A stretch of 64,000 bases of DNA from Micromonospora ferruginea (GTDB lineage Bacteria; Actinomycetota; Actinomycetes; Mycobacteriales; Micromonosporaceae), in assembly GCF_013694245.2 (NCBI RefSeq), contig NZ_CP059322.2:6207001-6271000 (forward strand), read 5' to 3'. The notes below the pieces were generated by a model, which saw only the letters and a program-made list of their open reading frames with translations, made no database searches and had not been told where the DNA came from. Both the position numbers and the translations under genes were made by a program. Shown here piece after piece: positions 32,144 through 40,570 of this stretch (positions within the stretch are counted from its first letter, which is position 1; each line of letters starts with the position of its first letter).

Positions 32144-33823
32144 GTGGGATACGTGGACGTGGCAGCGGTCGGGCACATCCTCCCGGACGGGCGGGAGCTG
32201 TTCGGCGAGGTGTCGTTCCGGGTCGGCGAGGGCGCCAAGGTGGCGCTCGTCGGCCCCAACGGCGCCGGCAAGACGACCCTGCTGCGGATGGTCGCCGGCG
32301 ACCTGCCGGTGCGCACCGGCGCGATCGCCCGGGCCGGCGGCCTGGGCGTGATGCGGCAGTTCATCGGCATGATCGGCGACGAGTCGACGCTCGCCGACCT
32401 GGCCCTGTCGCTCGCCCCGCCGGCCCTGCAGGACGCCGGGCGCCGGCTCGTCGAGACCGAGGCGGCCATGCGGGCGGCCGAGGTCCGCGGCAAGTACAGC
32501 ACCGCCGCCGGCAAGGCCCAGCTCGCGTACGCCGACGCGCTGGCCGCCTGGGGCGAGAGCGGCGGGTACGACGCCGAGGTGCTCTTCGACACCGTCACCA
32601 CCATCGTGCTGGACCTGCCGTGGGACGCCGCCCGCGACCGGCCGGTCCGCACCCTCTCCGGCGGCCAGCAGAAACGGTTCGCGCTGGAGCTGCTGCTGCG
32701 CGGCCCGGACGAGGTGCTGCTGCTCGACGAGCCGGACAACTTCCTCGACGTACCGGGCAAACGCTGGCTGGAGGCGCGACTACGCGAGTCCGGCAAGTCG
32801 GTGCTCTACGTCTCGCACGACCGTGAGCTGCTGGCGCAGACCGCCGACCGGGTGGTCGCCGTCGAGGGCGGCAGCGCCTGGGTGCACCCGGGCGGCTTCG
32901 CGAGCTGGCACGAGGCGCGGGTGGCCCGGCACGCCCGCCTCGACGAGCTGCGCCGGCGCTGGGACGAGGAACACCAGAAGCTGCGCGAGCTGATGCTGAT
33001 GTACAAGCAGAAGGCCGCGTACAACGACGGGCTGGCGTCCCGCTACCAGGCCGCGCAGACCCGGCTGCGCAAGTTCGAGGAGGCCGGGCCGCCGCCCGTA
33101 CCCCCGAAGGACCAGGACATCCGGATGCGGCTGACCGGCGGGCGGACCGGCAAGCGCGCGGTGATCGCCGAGCAGTTGGAGCTGGACGGCCTGACCTACC
33201 CCTTCGACCTGGAGATCTGGTACGGCGACCGGGTCGCGGTGCTCGGCGCGAACGGCACCGGCAAGTCGCACTTCCTGCGCCTGCTCGCCCGCGGCGGCAC
33301 CGATCCCGACCCGGGCAACACCCCGGTCGACGGCGCCGCCGCGCTCACCCCGGTCACGCACGACGGCGTGGTCCGGCTCGGCGCCCGGGTCCGGCCCGGG
33401 CACTTCTCGCAGACCCACGACCGGCCGGAGCTGATGGCGAAGACGCTCGTGGAGATCCTCTGGCGCGGTGACGAGCACCGGACCGGCATGGACCGGCACG
33501 CGGCCATGGGGGTGTTGTCCCGCTACGAGCTGGCCGGGCAGGGCGACCAGCGCTTCGGCACGCTCTCCGGCGGCCAGCAGGCCCGCTTCCTGGTGCTGCT
33601 GCTGGAGCTGTCCGGTGCCACGCTGCTGCTGCTCGACGAGCCGACCGACAACCTCGACCTGGCCTCCGCCGAGGCGCTGGAGGCCGGCCTGGGCGCGTTC
33701 GACGGCACGGTGATCGCGGTGACCCACGACCGCTGGTTCACCCGCACCTTCGACCGGTTCGTGCTGTTCCGCGGCGACGGGGACGTGGTGGAGACGCCGG
33801 AACCGGTCTGGGACGTCGGATGA
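32144..33823 (+). CDS. ABC-F family ATPase
   Basis: 559 residues with two ABC domains and no membrane segments. Walker A motifs are GPNGAGKTT (~residue 42) and GANGTGKS (~369). The two signature motifs are LSGGQQKR and LSGGQQAR, and the Walker B motifs include LLLDEPDNFLD and LLLDEPTDNLD. A charged linker (RRRWDEEHQKLRELMLMYKQKAAYNDGLASRYQAAQTRLRKFEEAG, ~265-310) joins the domains. ABC-F proteins act on the ribosome, some giving antibiotic protection and others housekeeping; which applies here is unknown. Overlaps the next gene by ATGA. Confidence 0.9.
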   Translation: MGYVDVAAVGHILPDGRELFGEVSFRVGEGAKVALVGPNGAGKTTLLRMVAGDLPVRTGAIARAGGLGVMRQFIGMIGDESTLADLALSLAPPALQDAGRRLVETEAAMRAAEVRGKYSTAAGKAQLAYADALAAWGESGGYDAEVLFDTVTTIVLDLPWDAARDRPVRTLSGGQQKRFALELLLRGPDEVLLLDEPDNFLDVPGKRWLEARLRESGKSVLYVSHDRELLAQTADRVVAVEGGSAWVHPGGFASWHEARVARHARLDELRRRWDEEHQKLRELMLMYKQKAAYNDGLASRYQAAQTRLRKFEEAGPPPVPPKDQDIRMRLTGGRTGKRAVIAEQLELDGLTYPFDLEIWYGDRVAVLGANGTGKSHFLRLLARGGTDPDPGNTPVDGAAALTPVTHDGVVRLGARVRPGHFSQTHDRPELMAKTLVEILWRGDEHRTGMDRHAAMGVLSRYELAGQGDQRFGTLSGGQQARFLVLLLELSGATLLLLDEPTDNLDLASAEALEAGLGAFDGTVIAVTHDRWFTRTFDRFVLFRGDGDVVETPEPVWDVG

Positions 33824-34617
33824 TCGACCGGGAGTTGGCCGCCCGGCTCTGCGCCGTCGACGGCGTGGTGGCGGTGGCGCTCGGCGGCAGCCGGGCCCGC
33901 GGCGAGCACCGGCCCGACTCCGACTGGGACCTCGGCCTCTACTACCGGGGTACGCCGGACCTGGCCGGGCTGCGCGCGGTCGCCGCCTCGATCGCCGACG
34001 AACCGGTCGAGCTGACCGCCCCCGGCGGCTGGGGTCCCTGGGTCGACGGCGGCGGCTGGCTGCGCGTCGGCGGGGCGGCGGTGGACTGGATCTACCGGGA
34101 CCTCGACCGGGTGCACCGGGTGTGGGCGGAGTGCCGGGCCGGCCGCTACACGGTTGAGGTGCAGGCCGGGCACCCGCTCGGGTTCTACTCCCACGCGTAC
34201 GCCGGGGAGGTGGCGCTCGGCCGCATCCTCGCCGACCCGACCGGTGAGCTGACCGCGCTGCGCGCCGAGACCGTCGACTACCCGCCCGCGCTCGGTGCGG
34301 CGCTGGTCGCCGGCGGCTGGGAGACCGGCCTGCTGCTCGACGGCGCGGCCAAGGGCGCGTCCGGCGGCGACGCCGGCTACGTGGCCGGCTGCCTGTTCCG
34401 GGTGGTCGGGGTGCTGGCGCAGGCGCTGCACGGGCGGGCCGGGCGGTGGCTGGTCAACGAGAAGGGCATGCTCGCCTCCGCGGGCCGGCTGCCCGGCGCG
34501 CCGCCGGACTTCACCGATCGGGCCCAGGCGCTGCTCGGCGCGGTGGGGCGTACCCCCGCCGAGCTGTCGGCGACGGTGGCCGACGCCCGCGCGCTGGCCG
34601 TCGACGTGCTCGGCTGA
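33820..34617 (+). CDS. Nucleotidyltransferase-domain protein
   Basis: 265 residues. The N-terminal GGSRARGEHRPDSDWDLGLYY (~residues 19-40) is the GS-x10-DxD metal site of the polymerase-beta nucleotidyltransferase fold, as in kanamycin nucleotidyltransferase-like enzymes and MNT antitoxins. The C-terminal ~130 residues are helical. The ATG overlaps the ABC-F stop (ATGA), so the two are likely made together. Substrate unknown; an antibiotic-modifying role is possible but unsupported. Confidence 0.8.
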   Translation: MIDRELAARLCAVDGVVAVALGGSRARGEHRPDSDWDLGLYYRGTPDLAGLRAVAASIADEPVELTAPGGWGPWVDGGGWLRVGGAAVDWIYRDLDRVHRVWAECRAGRYTVEVQAGHPLGFYSHAYAGEVALGRILADPTGELTALRAETVDYPPALGAALVAGGWETGLLLDGAAKGASGGDAGYVAGCLFRVVGVLAQALHGRAGRWLVNEKGMLASAGRLPGAPPDFTDRAQALLGAVGRTPAELSATVADARALAVDVLG

Positions 34618-34654
34618 GGCGCCGCCCGCGTCCGGCGGGCATAGGGTGGATCTC

Positions 34655-35608
34655 GTGAGTGAGATGACCTATCGCCGACTGGGCGACTCCGGGCTCGTGG
34701 TGTCCGTGGTCGGCATCGGCTGCAACAACTTCGGCCGCAAACTCGACCTCGACGGCACCCGGGCGGTGGTGGACGCCGCGCTCGACGCCGGGATCACCTT
34801 CTTCGACACCGCCGACATCTACGGCGAACCCCAGGGCGGCTCCGAGGAACTGCTCGGCCAGGCGCTCAAGGGCCGCCGCGACGACGTGGTGCTCGCCACC
34901 AAGTTCGGCATGGACATGAACGGGGCGAACGGGCCGGACCACGGCGCCCGGGGCGCCCGCCGCTACATCGCCCGCGCCGTCGAGGCGTCGCTGCGCCGGC
35001 TCGGCACCGACCACATCGACCTCTACCAGATGCACGAGCCCGACCCGGGTACGCCCATCGACGAGACGCTCGCCGCGCTGGACGACCTGGTGACCGCCGG
35101 CAAGGTGCGCTACCTCGGCAACTCCAACTTCGCCGGCTGGCAGATCGCCGACGCCGACTGGACCGCGTCGTCGCAGGGGCGTACCCGTTTCATCTCCGCG
35201 CAGAACCACTACTCGCTGCTGGAGCGGGGCGTGGAGGACGAGGTGATCCCGGCCTGCGAGCGGTTCGGCCTCGGCATGCTGCCGTTCTTCCCGCTCGCCA
35301 ACGGGCTGCTCACCGGCAAGTACCAGCGCGGTCAGCAGCCCCCCGAGGGCAGCCGGCTCGCTGGCGGCGGCCGGTACGCCGAGCGGCTGGCCGCGGCGCG
35401 CTGGGACACCATCGAGGCGATCGAGGCGTACGCGGCCGAGCGCGGGGTGAGCATGCTCCAGGTGGCCATCGGCGGACTGGCCGCCCGGCCCGCGGTGACC
35501 TCGGTGATCGCCGGCGCGACCACGCCCGAGCAGGTACGCGCCAACGCCGACGCCGGCACCTGGCAGCCCACCGACGAGGACCAGGACGCCCTCGACGCCC
35601 TCCTCTGA
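34655..35608 (+). CDS. Aldo/keto reductase
   Basis: 317 residues, the usual size of the NADPH-dependent (beta/alpha)8 aldo/keto reductases. The tetrad is visible: Asp in FFDTADIYG, Tyr in IYGEP, Lys in VLATKFG, and a His in the IDLYQMHEPD strand. The C-terminal VIAGATTPEQVRANADAGTW cofactor loop is conserved. The GTG at 34655 follows AGGGTGGA by four bases; ATG 34664 is an alternative. Similar to the YajO/Tas-like group that acts on small aldehydes; substrate unknown. Confidence 0.9.
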   Translation: MSEMTYRRLGDSGLVVSVVGIGCNNFGRKLDLDGTRAVVDAALDAGITFFDTADIYGEPQGGSEELLGQALKGRRDDVVLATKFGMDMNGANGPDHGARGARRYIARAVEASLRRLGTDHIDLYQMHEPDPGTPIDETLAALDDLVTAGKVRYLGNSNFAGWQIADADWTASSQGRTRFISAQNHYSLLERGVEDEVIPACERFGLGMLPFFPLANGLLTGKYQRGQQPPEGSRLAGGGRYAERLAAARWDTIEAIEAYAAERGVSMLQVAIGGLAARPAVTSVIAGATTPEQVRANADAGTWQPTDEDQDALDALL

Positions 35609-35675
35609 CTTCTTGGGCGAAGTGTTCGGTGAGCGGTCCGGTGAGTGGAACGCGATGGCTGTCTCCGGACCGGTT

Positions 35676-35737
35676 TGACGTTCATAGCGTTCCACTCACG
35701 GGCGGAGACGCCGGTGGGTGGAACGCTATGAACGTCA
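35676..35737. repeat. Long inverted repeat after the aldo/keto reductase
   Basis: Two 24-base arms (35676-35699 and 35714-35737) pair with one mismatch that is a G-T wobble in RNA. The 14-nt loop can itself pair (GGCG/CGCC). A third copy of the arm end, GTGAGTGGAACGC, lies at 35641-35653. The arms are much less GC-rich than their surroundings. The remaining gap (35609-35916) has no gene. It could terminate both flanking convergent genes or be a repeat element. Confidence 0.85.
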
Positions 35738-35916
35738 GCGAGGTGGGTCGGACTTCCACGGCAACCAGGGTCGTGCTGCCTGGCAAAGCGTCCGGTGATG
35801 AGATGCTCCGGTGTGCGTCGGGCCGCCCCGGTCACGCCAGCGCAGGCTGGGGCATGCGACGCCGCGACGCCGTCCAGTTCCGGGGCGAGCCAAGGTCGGC
35901 TAGGGCGTGCGCGAGG

Positions 35917-36831
35917 TCAGCGCGGCCGGGCGGTGATGCGGCGGCGTTCCACGAGGGCCTGGTGCACCAGGGCGACCGTGGCCTCGGGGCGGCGGAGCAC
36001 GTCGTCGGCGGTGAAGCGGAGCACGATCCAGCCAGCGGAACGGAGCGCGTTGAGGCGCGCCACGTCCCGCCGGAACTGTGCCCGCTCCCGATGCTGGTCG
36101 CCGTCGTACTCGACCGCGACGCGCAACGCCGGCCAGGCCAGGTCCACCCGGGCCACGAAGCGCCCGCCGTGGCGCACCTCGTGCTGGGCGGTCAGCGGGC
36201 CGAGACCGGCGTCGAGGAGGAGCAGCCGCAGGCGCGTCTCCATGGGGGACTCGCTCGACGGCTCGGCCAACTTCAGCACCTCGCGCAGCAGCGCCGAGCC
36301 CGGCCAGCCCGGGCGTTCCGCGGCGTAGGCGCGTAACGCGGCCGGTTCCACCACCCGGCGACGCAGCAGCGCGTCGACGGCGACCACCGCCTCCACCCGG
36401 GGGCTGTGGCGACCCAGGTCGAACGCCGTGCGCAGCGTGGTGGTGACCGGCAGCCCGGCGAACCGGGTGCGATCCTCATCGGGCAGCGGTGATCGCACGA
36501 TCGACAGCCGGGGATGCGGGCGCAGCCGGGCGGTCGTCGGCAGGAGCACCGTCACCGGTTCGTCCCGGGTGAGCAGGTCGACACCGAAAAGCCAGGCGGC
36601 GCTGCGGCCGGCCACGGCGGCGCCGGGCGGCAGCCGCAGCGCGACCGCCTCGCACCACATCCGATGGTCGTCGGGGCGGTAGGCGTCGCCGTGCACGTAC
36701 ACGTCCTGCAACAGGCGGACCCACGTCGGCCCGCGCAGCATCGCCCGGGTGAGAAGACCGTCGCGCACCGCGTCGCCGGCGCGGAACGGCACCGACCACA
36801 GGCGGCGCGGGACACGGGCGGGTGCGGCCAT
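35917..36831 (-). CDS. AbiEi-like / DUF559 domain protein
   Basis: 304 residues. The N-terminal two thirds (LLTRAMLRGPTWVRLLQDVYVHGDAY and later TLRTAFDLGR) resemble the AbiEi-type winged-helix region seen in many solitary actinobacterial proteins. The C-terminus is DUF559, related to very-short-patch-repair endonucleases; the acidic PD-(D/E)XK-type residues are in PMETRLRLLL, RVDLAWP and VEYDGDQH. No partner toxin gene is adjacent. The ATG at 36831 is chosen; the frame continues far upstream without a credible start. Nuclease activity is inferred. Confidence 0.75.
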   Translation of the reverse strand: MAAPARVPRRLWSVPFRAGDAVRDGLLTRAMLRGPTWVRLLQDVYVHGDAYRPDDHRMWCEAVALRLPPGAAVAGRSAAWLFGVDLLTRDEPVTVLLPTTARLRPHPRLSIVRSPLPDEDRTRFAGLPVTTTLRTAFDLGRHSPRVEAVVAVDALLRRRVVEPAALRAYAAERPGWPGSALLREVLKLAEPSSESPMETRLRLLLLDAGLGPLTAQHEVRHGGRFVARVDLAWPALRVAVEYDGDQHRERAQFRRDVARLNALRSAGWIVLRFTADDVLRRPEATVALVHQALVERRRITARPR

Positions 36832-36914
36832 CCGGTCAGCGTGTCGTGATGCGACAGTCACCCGCCGTCCCGTTCCGTCGAGTGGTGCGGTCGTGGGAAA
36901 AACCTCACCCGCTC

Positions 36915-36944
36915 TTCCGTCCGGCCGGGGGAGCGTCGTACGGT
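36915..36944 (+). promoter_or_regulatory. Candidate promoter for the thiamine operon
   Basis: TTCCGT (36915-36920) and TACGGT (36939-36944) are 18 bases apart and end ~13 bases before the TPP aptamer begins, the expected place for its promoter. The -35 match is weak. Confidence 0.45.
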
Positions 36945-36956
36945 AGGCCGCAAGTG

Positions 36957-37047
36957 ACCCACGGGAGCCCGGTGCGGACCGGGCTGAGAGGGGGGCTGAC
37001 AGCCCCCGACCGTCGAACCTGATCCGGGTAATGCCGGCGCAGGGAGG
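36957..37047 (+). promoter_or_regulatory. TPP riboswitch (THI element)
   Basis: All conserved blocks of the thiamine pyrophosphate aptamer are present in order: GGGAGCCC near 36963, CTGAGAGG at 36984, then GAACCTGATCCGGGTAATGC (37015-37034) and GGCGCAGGGA. The AGGGAGG at 37041-37047 belongs to the closing stem and also serves as the ribosome-binding site of thiE ten bases later. TPP binding would therefore hide the site and shut translation off. Confidence 0.95.
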
Positions 37048-37056
37048 AGCGTTGCC

Positions 37057-37683
37057 GTGCCGTCCCTGGGACGACTGCATCTCATCACCGACACCCGGCC
37101 GGGGCGGGACCCGCTCGCCGTGCTGCGCGCCGCCCTGCCGGTGGCCCGCGCGGAACTCGTCGTGCAGGTGCGGGTGGCGGACGACGCCACCGACCGGGAG
37201 GCGTACGAGCTGGCCCGGCGGGTGGTCGAGGCGTGCCGGCCGTACGGGGCGCGGTGCCTGGTCAACGACCGGCTGCACGTGGCGCTGGCGGTGGGCGCGG
37301 CCGGTGGGCACGTGGGGGCGGACGACCTGCCCGTGGCGGCCGCCCGGCGGGTGCTCGGCGTCGACGCGGTGCTCGGCGCGACCGCCCGGGAGCCGGTCAC
37401 CGCCCGGGCCGCGGTCGCCGCCGGGGCCGGCTACCTGGGCGTGGGCCCGTGCCACGCCACCACCACGAAGCCGGGCCTGCCCGCGCCGATCGGCCCGGAC
37501 GGGGTACGCGCGGTGACCGGGGCGGTGACCGTGCCGGTGATCGCCATCGGCGGGGTGACCGCCGCGTCGGTGCCGGCGTTGCGGGCCGCCGGGGCGTACG
37601 GGGTGGCGGTGGTCGGCGCGCTGTCCTCGGCGGCCGACCCCGCACGCGCCACCGCCGAGCTGCTCGGGGCGCTGACGTGTTAA
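37057..37683 (+). CDS. thiE: Thiamine phosphate synthase
   Basis: 208 residues, one (beta/alpha)8 domain. Joins HMP pyrophosphate and the thiazole phosphate to make thiamine phosphate. Signature segments are LHLITDTRPG (strand 1), LVNDRLHVALAVGAAGGHVGADDLPV, GVGPCHATTTKPGLPAPIG and the phosphate loop VIAIGGVTAASVPALRAAGAYGVAVVGAL. The GTG at 37057 lies ten bases after the riboswitch-embedded AGGGAGG. Its TAA stop is part of a TTAAGCG repeat unit. Confidence 0.93.
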   Translation: MPSLGRLHLITDTRPGRDPLAVLRAALPVARAELVVQVRVADDATDREAYELARRVVEACRPYGARCLVNDRLHVALAVGAAGGHVGADDLPVAAARRVLGVDAVLGATAREPVTARAAVAAGAGYLGVGPCHATTTKPGLPAPIGPDGVRAVTGAVTVPVIAIGGVTAASVPALRAAGAYGVAVVGALSSAADPARATAELLGALTC

Positions 37684-37728
37684 GCGGGGCCCCCTCCTCT
37701 ACCGAAAGCGTTAAGCGGGGGCCCCGCC
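37678..37728 (+). repeat. GTTAAGCGGGG(G)CCCC double unit / hairpin
   Basis: GTTAAGCGGGGCCCC begins at 37678-37679 and recurs as GTTAAGCGGGGGCCCC at 37710, about 31 bases later. The GC cores also pair with each other (37684-37693 with 37718-37727, 10 bp). The element supplies the thiE stop codon and ends just before the thiO start. Elements of this style are, to my memory, frequent between Micromonospora genes; that has not been checked here. Confidence 0.7.
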
Positions 37729-37736
37729 TTACTCAG

Positions 37737-38807
37737 GTGGGGGTGGTGGGGGCGGGGGCGGTGGGGCTGGCGGTGGCGTGGCGGTGCGCGCAGCGCGGGC
37801 TGCGCGTCAGCGTGTACGACGACCGCCCCGGGTCGGGCGCGTCGCACGTCGCCGCCGGCATGCTCTCCCCGGTCGCCGAGGCGTACTTCGGTGAGCACAA
37901 GCTGACCGCGCTGCTCGTCGAGTCGGCGGCCCGCTGGCCGGGCTTCGCCGCCGAGCTGGCCGAGGCGAGCGGCGTCGACCCGGGCTATCGCACCGAGGGC
38001 ACGCTCGTGGTCGGGCTCACCGCCGACGACCTGGCCGAGGCGGGGCGGCTGTGGTCGTACCAGCAGGGTCTGGGACTGCCGATCACGCCGCTGCGCCCGT
38101 CGGCGCTGCGCGACCGCGAGCCGGCGCTGGCCACCCGGGTGCGCGGCGGCGCGGTCGCACCCGGCGACCACCAGGTCGACCCGCGCCGGCTGGTCGCCGC
38201 GTTGCGCGTCGCCGCCGAGCGGGCCGGCGTGGTGTTCCGGCCGGCGCGAGTCGGCGCGCTGTCCGAGGTGGACGCGGCGGTCACCGTGGTCGCGGCCGGC
38301 TGCGGCGCGGCGGCGCTGACCGGCCTGCCGGTGCGGCCGGTGAAGGGCCAGGTGCTCCGGCTCCGCGCGCCAGGCGGCGGCCCGCCGGGCTTCCGGCACG
38401 TGATCCGGGGGTACGCCGACGGCGAGCCGGTCTACCTGGTGCCCCGGGCCGGCGGCGAGGTGGTGGTCGGCGCGACCGTGGAGGAACGCGCGGACACCGA
38501 GGTCACCGCCGGCGGCGTGCTGCGGCTGTTGCGTGCCGCCGTCGAGCTGGTCCCGGAGCTGACCGAGTACGAGCTGGTGGAGGCGGTCGCCGGGCTGCGC
38601 CCGGCGACGCCGGACAACGCGCCGCTGATCGGGGCGCTGCCCGGCCGGCCCGGCGTGCTCGCCGCCACCGGGCACCACCGGCACGGCATCGTGCTCACCC
38701 CGGTCACCGCCGACCTGGTCACCGAGCTGATCGTCACCGGCGAGCCGGATCCGGCGCTCGCCCCGTTCACCCCCGACCGGTTTCCGAAGGAGCCCCGGTG
38801 GAACTGA
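37737..38807 (+). CDS. thiO: Glycine oxidase ThiO
   Basis: 356 residues. FAD enzyme that oxidises glycine to the dehydroglycine used by ThiG for the thiazole ring. The Rossmann motif GVVGAGAVGLAVAWRCAQRG starts at residue 2, and the C-terminal FAD motif GLRPATPDNAPLIGALPG is at ~residues 286-303, followed by ATGHHRHGIVLTP. The GTG at 37737 gives a start right at the first beta strand; upstream in-frame codons run through the repeat. Overlaps thiS by 10 bases. Confidence 0.93.
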   Translation: MGVVGAGAVGLAVAWRCAQRGLRVSVYDDRPGSGASHVAAGMLSPVAEAYFGEHKLTALLVESAARWPGFAAELAEASGVDPGYRTEGTLVVGLTADDLAEAGRLWSYQQGLGLPITPLRPSALRDREPALATRVRGGAVAPGDHQVDPRRLVAALRVAAERAGVVFRPARVGALSEVDAAVTVVAAGCGAAALTGLPVRPVKGQVLRLRAPGGGPPGFRHVIRGYADGEPVYLVPRAGGEVVVGATVEERADTEVTAGGVLRLLRAAVELVPELTEYELVEAVAGLRPATPDNAPLIGALPGRPGVLAATGHHRHGIVLTPVTADLVTELIVTGEPDPALAPFTPDRFPKEPRWN

Positions 38808-38998
38808 TCGTCAACGGCACGGGACGGACGCTGCCCGACGGCGTCACGCTGGCCGAGGTGGTCCGCGCGGTCACCGATCAGCAGCGCGGCCTGGCGGTCG
38901 CCGTCAACGGCGAGGTGGTGCCGCGCGGCGGCTGGCCGGTGAGCGTGCTGCGCGACGGCGACCGGGTCGAGGTGCTCAGCGCCGCGCAGGGCGGGTGA
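38798..38998 (+). CDS. thiS: Sulfur carrier protein ThiS
   Basis: 66 residues with a ubiquitin-like fold. The C-terminal Gly-Gly (AAQGG) is the thiocarboxylate site that donates sulfur to ThiG. The GTG at 38798 has AAGGAG upstream inside the end of thiO. No thiF adenylyltransferase gene lies in the window, so activation must use an enzyme encoded elsewhere. Confidence 0.95.
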   Translation: MELIVNGTGRTLPDGVTLAEVVRAVTDQQRGLAVAVNGEVVPRGGWPVSVLRDGDRVEVLSAAQGG

Positions 38999-39003
38999 GC
39001 GGC

Positions 39004-39774
39004 ATGTCCCTGGAGATCGGCGGTGTCGCGTTCGGCTCCCGGCTGGTGCTCGGCACCGGCGGCGCGGCCAACCTGCACGTGTTGGAGGCGGCGATCCGCG
39101 CCTCCGGCACCGGGCTGGTGACGCTGGCGCTGCGCCGGGTGGACACCGCACCGGTCGGCGCGGGCGGGCTGCTCGACCTGCTGGACCGCTGCGGCGTACG
39201 GCTGCTGCCGAACACGGCGGGCTGCCGGACGGCGGTGGAGGCGGTGAAGACGGCGCACCTGGCCCGGGAGGCGTTCGACACCGACTGGGTGAAGCTGGAG
39301 GTGATCGGCGACGAGCGCACGCTCCTGCCCGACGGGGTGGAGCTGCTGCGCGCCGCCGAGGACCTGGTCGCCGACGGGTTCACCGTGCTGCCGTACACGT
39401 CGGACGATCCGGTGCTGGCCCGCCGGCTGGCCGACGTCGGCTGCGCGGCGGTGATGCCGGCCGGTTCGCCGATCGGCTCCGGCCTGGGCATCGGCAACCC
39501 GCACCACATCCGGCTGATCCGGCAGGCCGTGGACGTGCCGGTGATCCTCGACGCCGGTGTCGGCACCGCCTCCGACGCCGCGCTCGCCATGGAGCTGGGC
39601 TGCGACGCGGTGCTGCTGGCCAGCGCCGTCACCCGGGCCGCCGACCCGGTGGCGATGGCCACCGCGATGCGGTACGCGGTCGAGGCCGGCCACCTGGCGT
39701 ACGGCGCCGGTCGCATCCCCCGCCGTGACCACGCGCTGCCGTCCACCCCCGACGCCGGCCGACCGAACCTGTGA
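39004..39774 (+). CDS. thiG: Thiazole synthase
   Basis: 256 residues. ThiG forms the thiazole phosphate from 1-deoxyxylulose 5-phosphate, dehydroglycine and ThiS thiocarboxylate. The Schiff-base lysine is in DTDWVKLEVIGDE (~residue 98); PAGSPIGSGLGIGNPHHI and VILDAGVGTASDAALAMELGCDAVLLASAV bind phosphate. MSLEIGGVAFGSRLVLGTG is the typical start at ATG 39004; GTG 38995, overlapping the thiS stop, is an alternative. Confidence 0.96.
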   Translation: MSLEIGGVAFGSRLVLGTGGAANLHVLEAAIRASGTGLVTLALRRVDTAPVGAGGLLDLLDRCGVRLLPNTAGCRTAVEAVKTAHLAREAFDTDWVKLEVIGDERTLLPDGVELLRAAEDLVADGFTVLPYTSDDPVLARRLADVGCAAVMPAGSPIGSGLGIGNPHHIRLIRQAVDVPVILDAGVGTASDAALAMELGCDAVLLASAVTRAADPVAMATAMRYAVEAGHLAYGAGRIPRRDHALPSTPDAGRPNL

Positions 39775-39785
39775 CGGCCTGTTCC

Positions 39786-39833
39786 GATCTTGGTACGACG
39801 GCGCCCCTTCAGGGGCGGATGCGTACCAAGGTC
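39786..39833 (+). repeat. Nested hairpin between thiG and the second thiE
   Basis: Outer arms 39786-39797 and 39822-39833 pair over 12 bases (one G-T wobble). An inner CGCCCC/GGGGCG stem (39802-39807 with 39812-39817) has the loop TTCA. It lies inside the possible N-terminal extension of the next frame and covers one of its candidate start codons (39819). It may be a terminator or a translation-blocking structure. Confidence 0.7.
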
Positions 39834-40570
39834 CGCCGATGCCCGGGCGGGCTGGTGCTGATGACGGATCGGCGGGTGGCGCGGCGGCCGCTGGTGGACG
39901 TCGTGGCGGCGGCGGTGGGCGGGGGAGTGCGGTGGGTCGTGCTGCGGGAGAAGGACCTGCCCCGCGCCGAGCGCCTCGCCCTCGCCGTCGAACTGCGCGC
40001 GGTGCTCGCCGACGTCGACGGCGCGCTGATCGTCGCCGGCCCCGACCCGCTCGACGGGGACGCCGTGCACCTGCCCGCCGCCGGCCCGTACCCGCCGCCG
40101 CGCCTCGCGCTGGTCGGCCGCTCCTGCCACGACGCCGCCGAGCTGGCCCGACTGACCACCGAGGACTACGCGACCCTGTCCCCGGTGTTCCCGACCCGCA
40201 CCAAACCCGGCTACGGCCCCGCGCTGGGCCCGGACGGCTTGCGCGAACTGGTGGCGGCCAGCCCGGTCCCGGTGCTCGCCCTCGGCGGCATCGAAACCCC
40301 GGACCAGGTGCGGGCCTGCGTCGACCCCGGCGCCACAGGCGTCGCCGTCCTCGGTGCACTGATGCGCGCCGAGAACCCCACCGACACCGCCACCACGCTC
40401 GGCAGCGCCTTCCAGGAGGCGTCCACCCGTCTGGCGCGCACCCTCCACCCACCGACGGACGTCCCCACGAGAGGGCTGCGGCCGACCGTGCCCACGGAGG
40501 GATCAAGCCTGACCGCCCAGAGTGGGCACGGTCGGCCGCAGCCCCCCACCGCGACCACAGAGGAAAGACA

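Noticed and set aside
35917..37455. A 512-residue version of the DUF559 protein starting at 37455
   Set aside because: It would run antisense through the TPP riboswitch and thiE; the ATG at 36831 gives a normal-sized protein.
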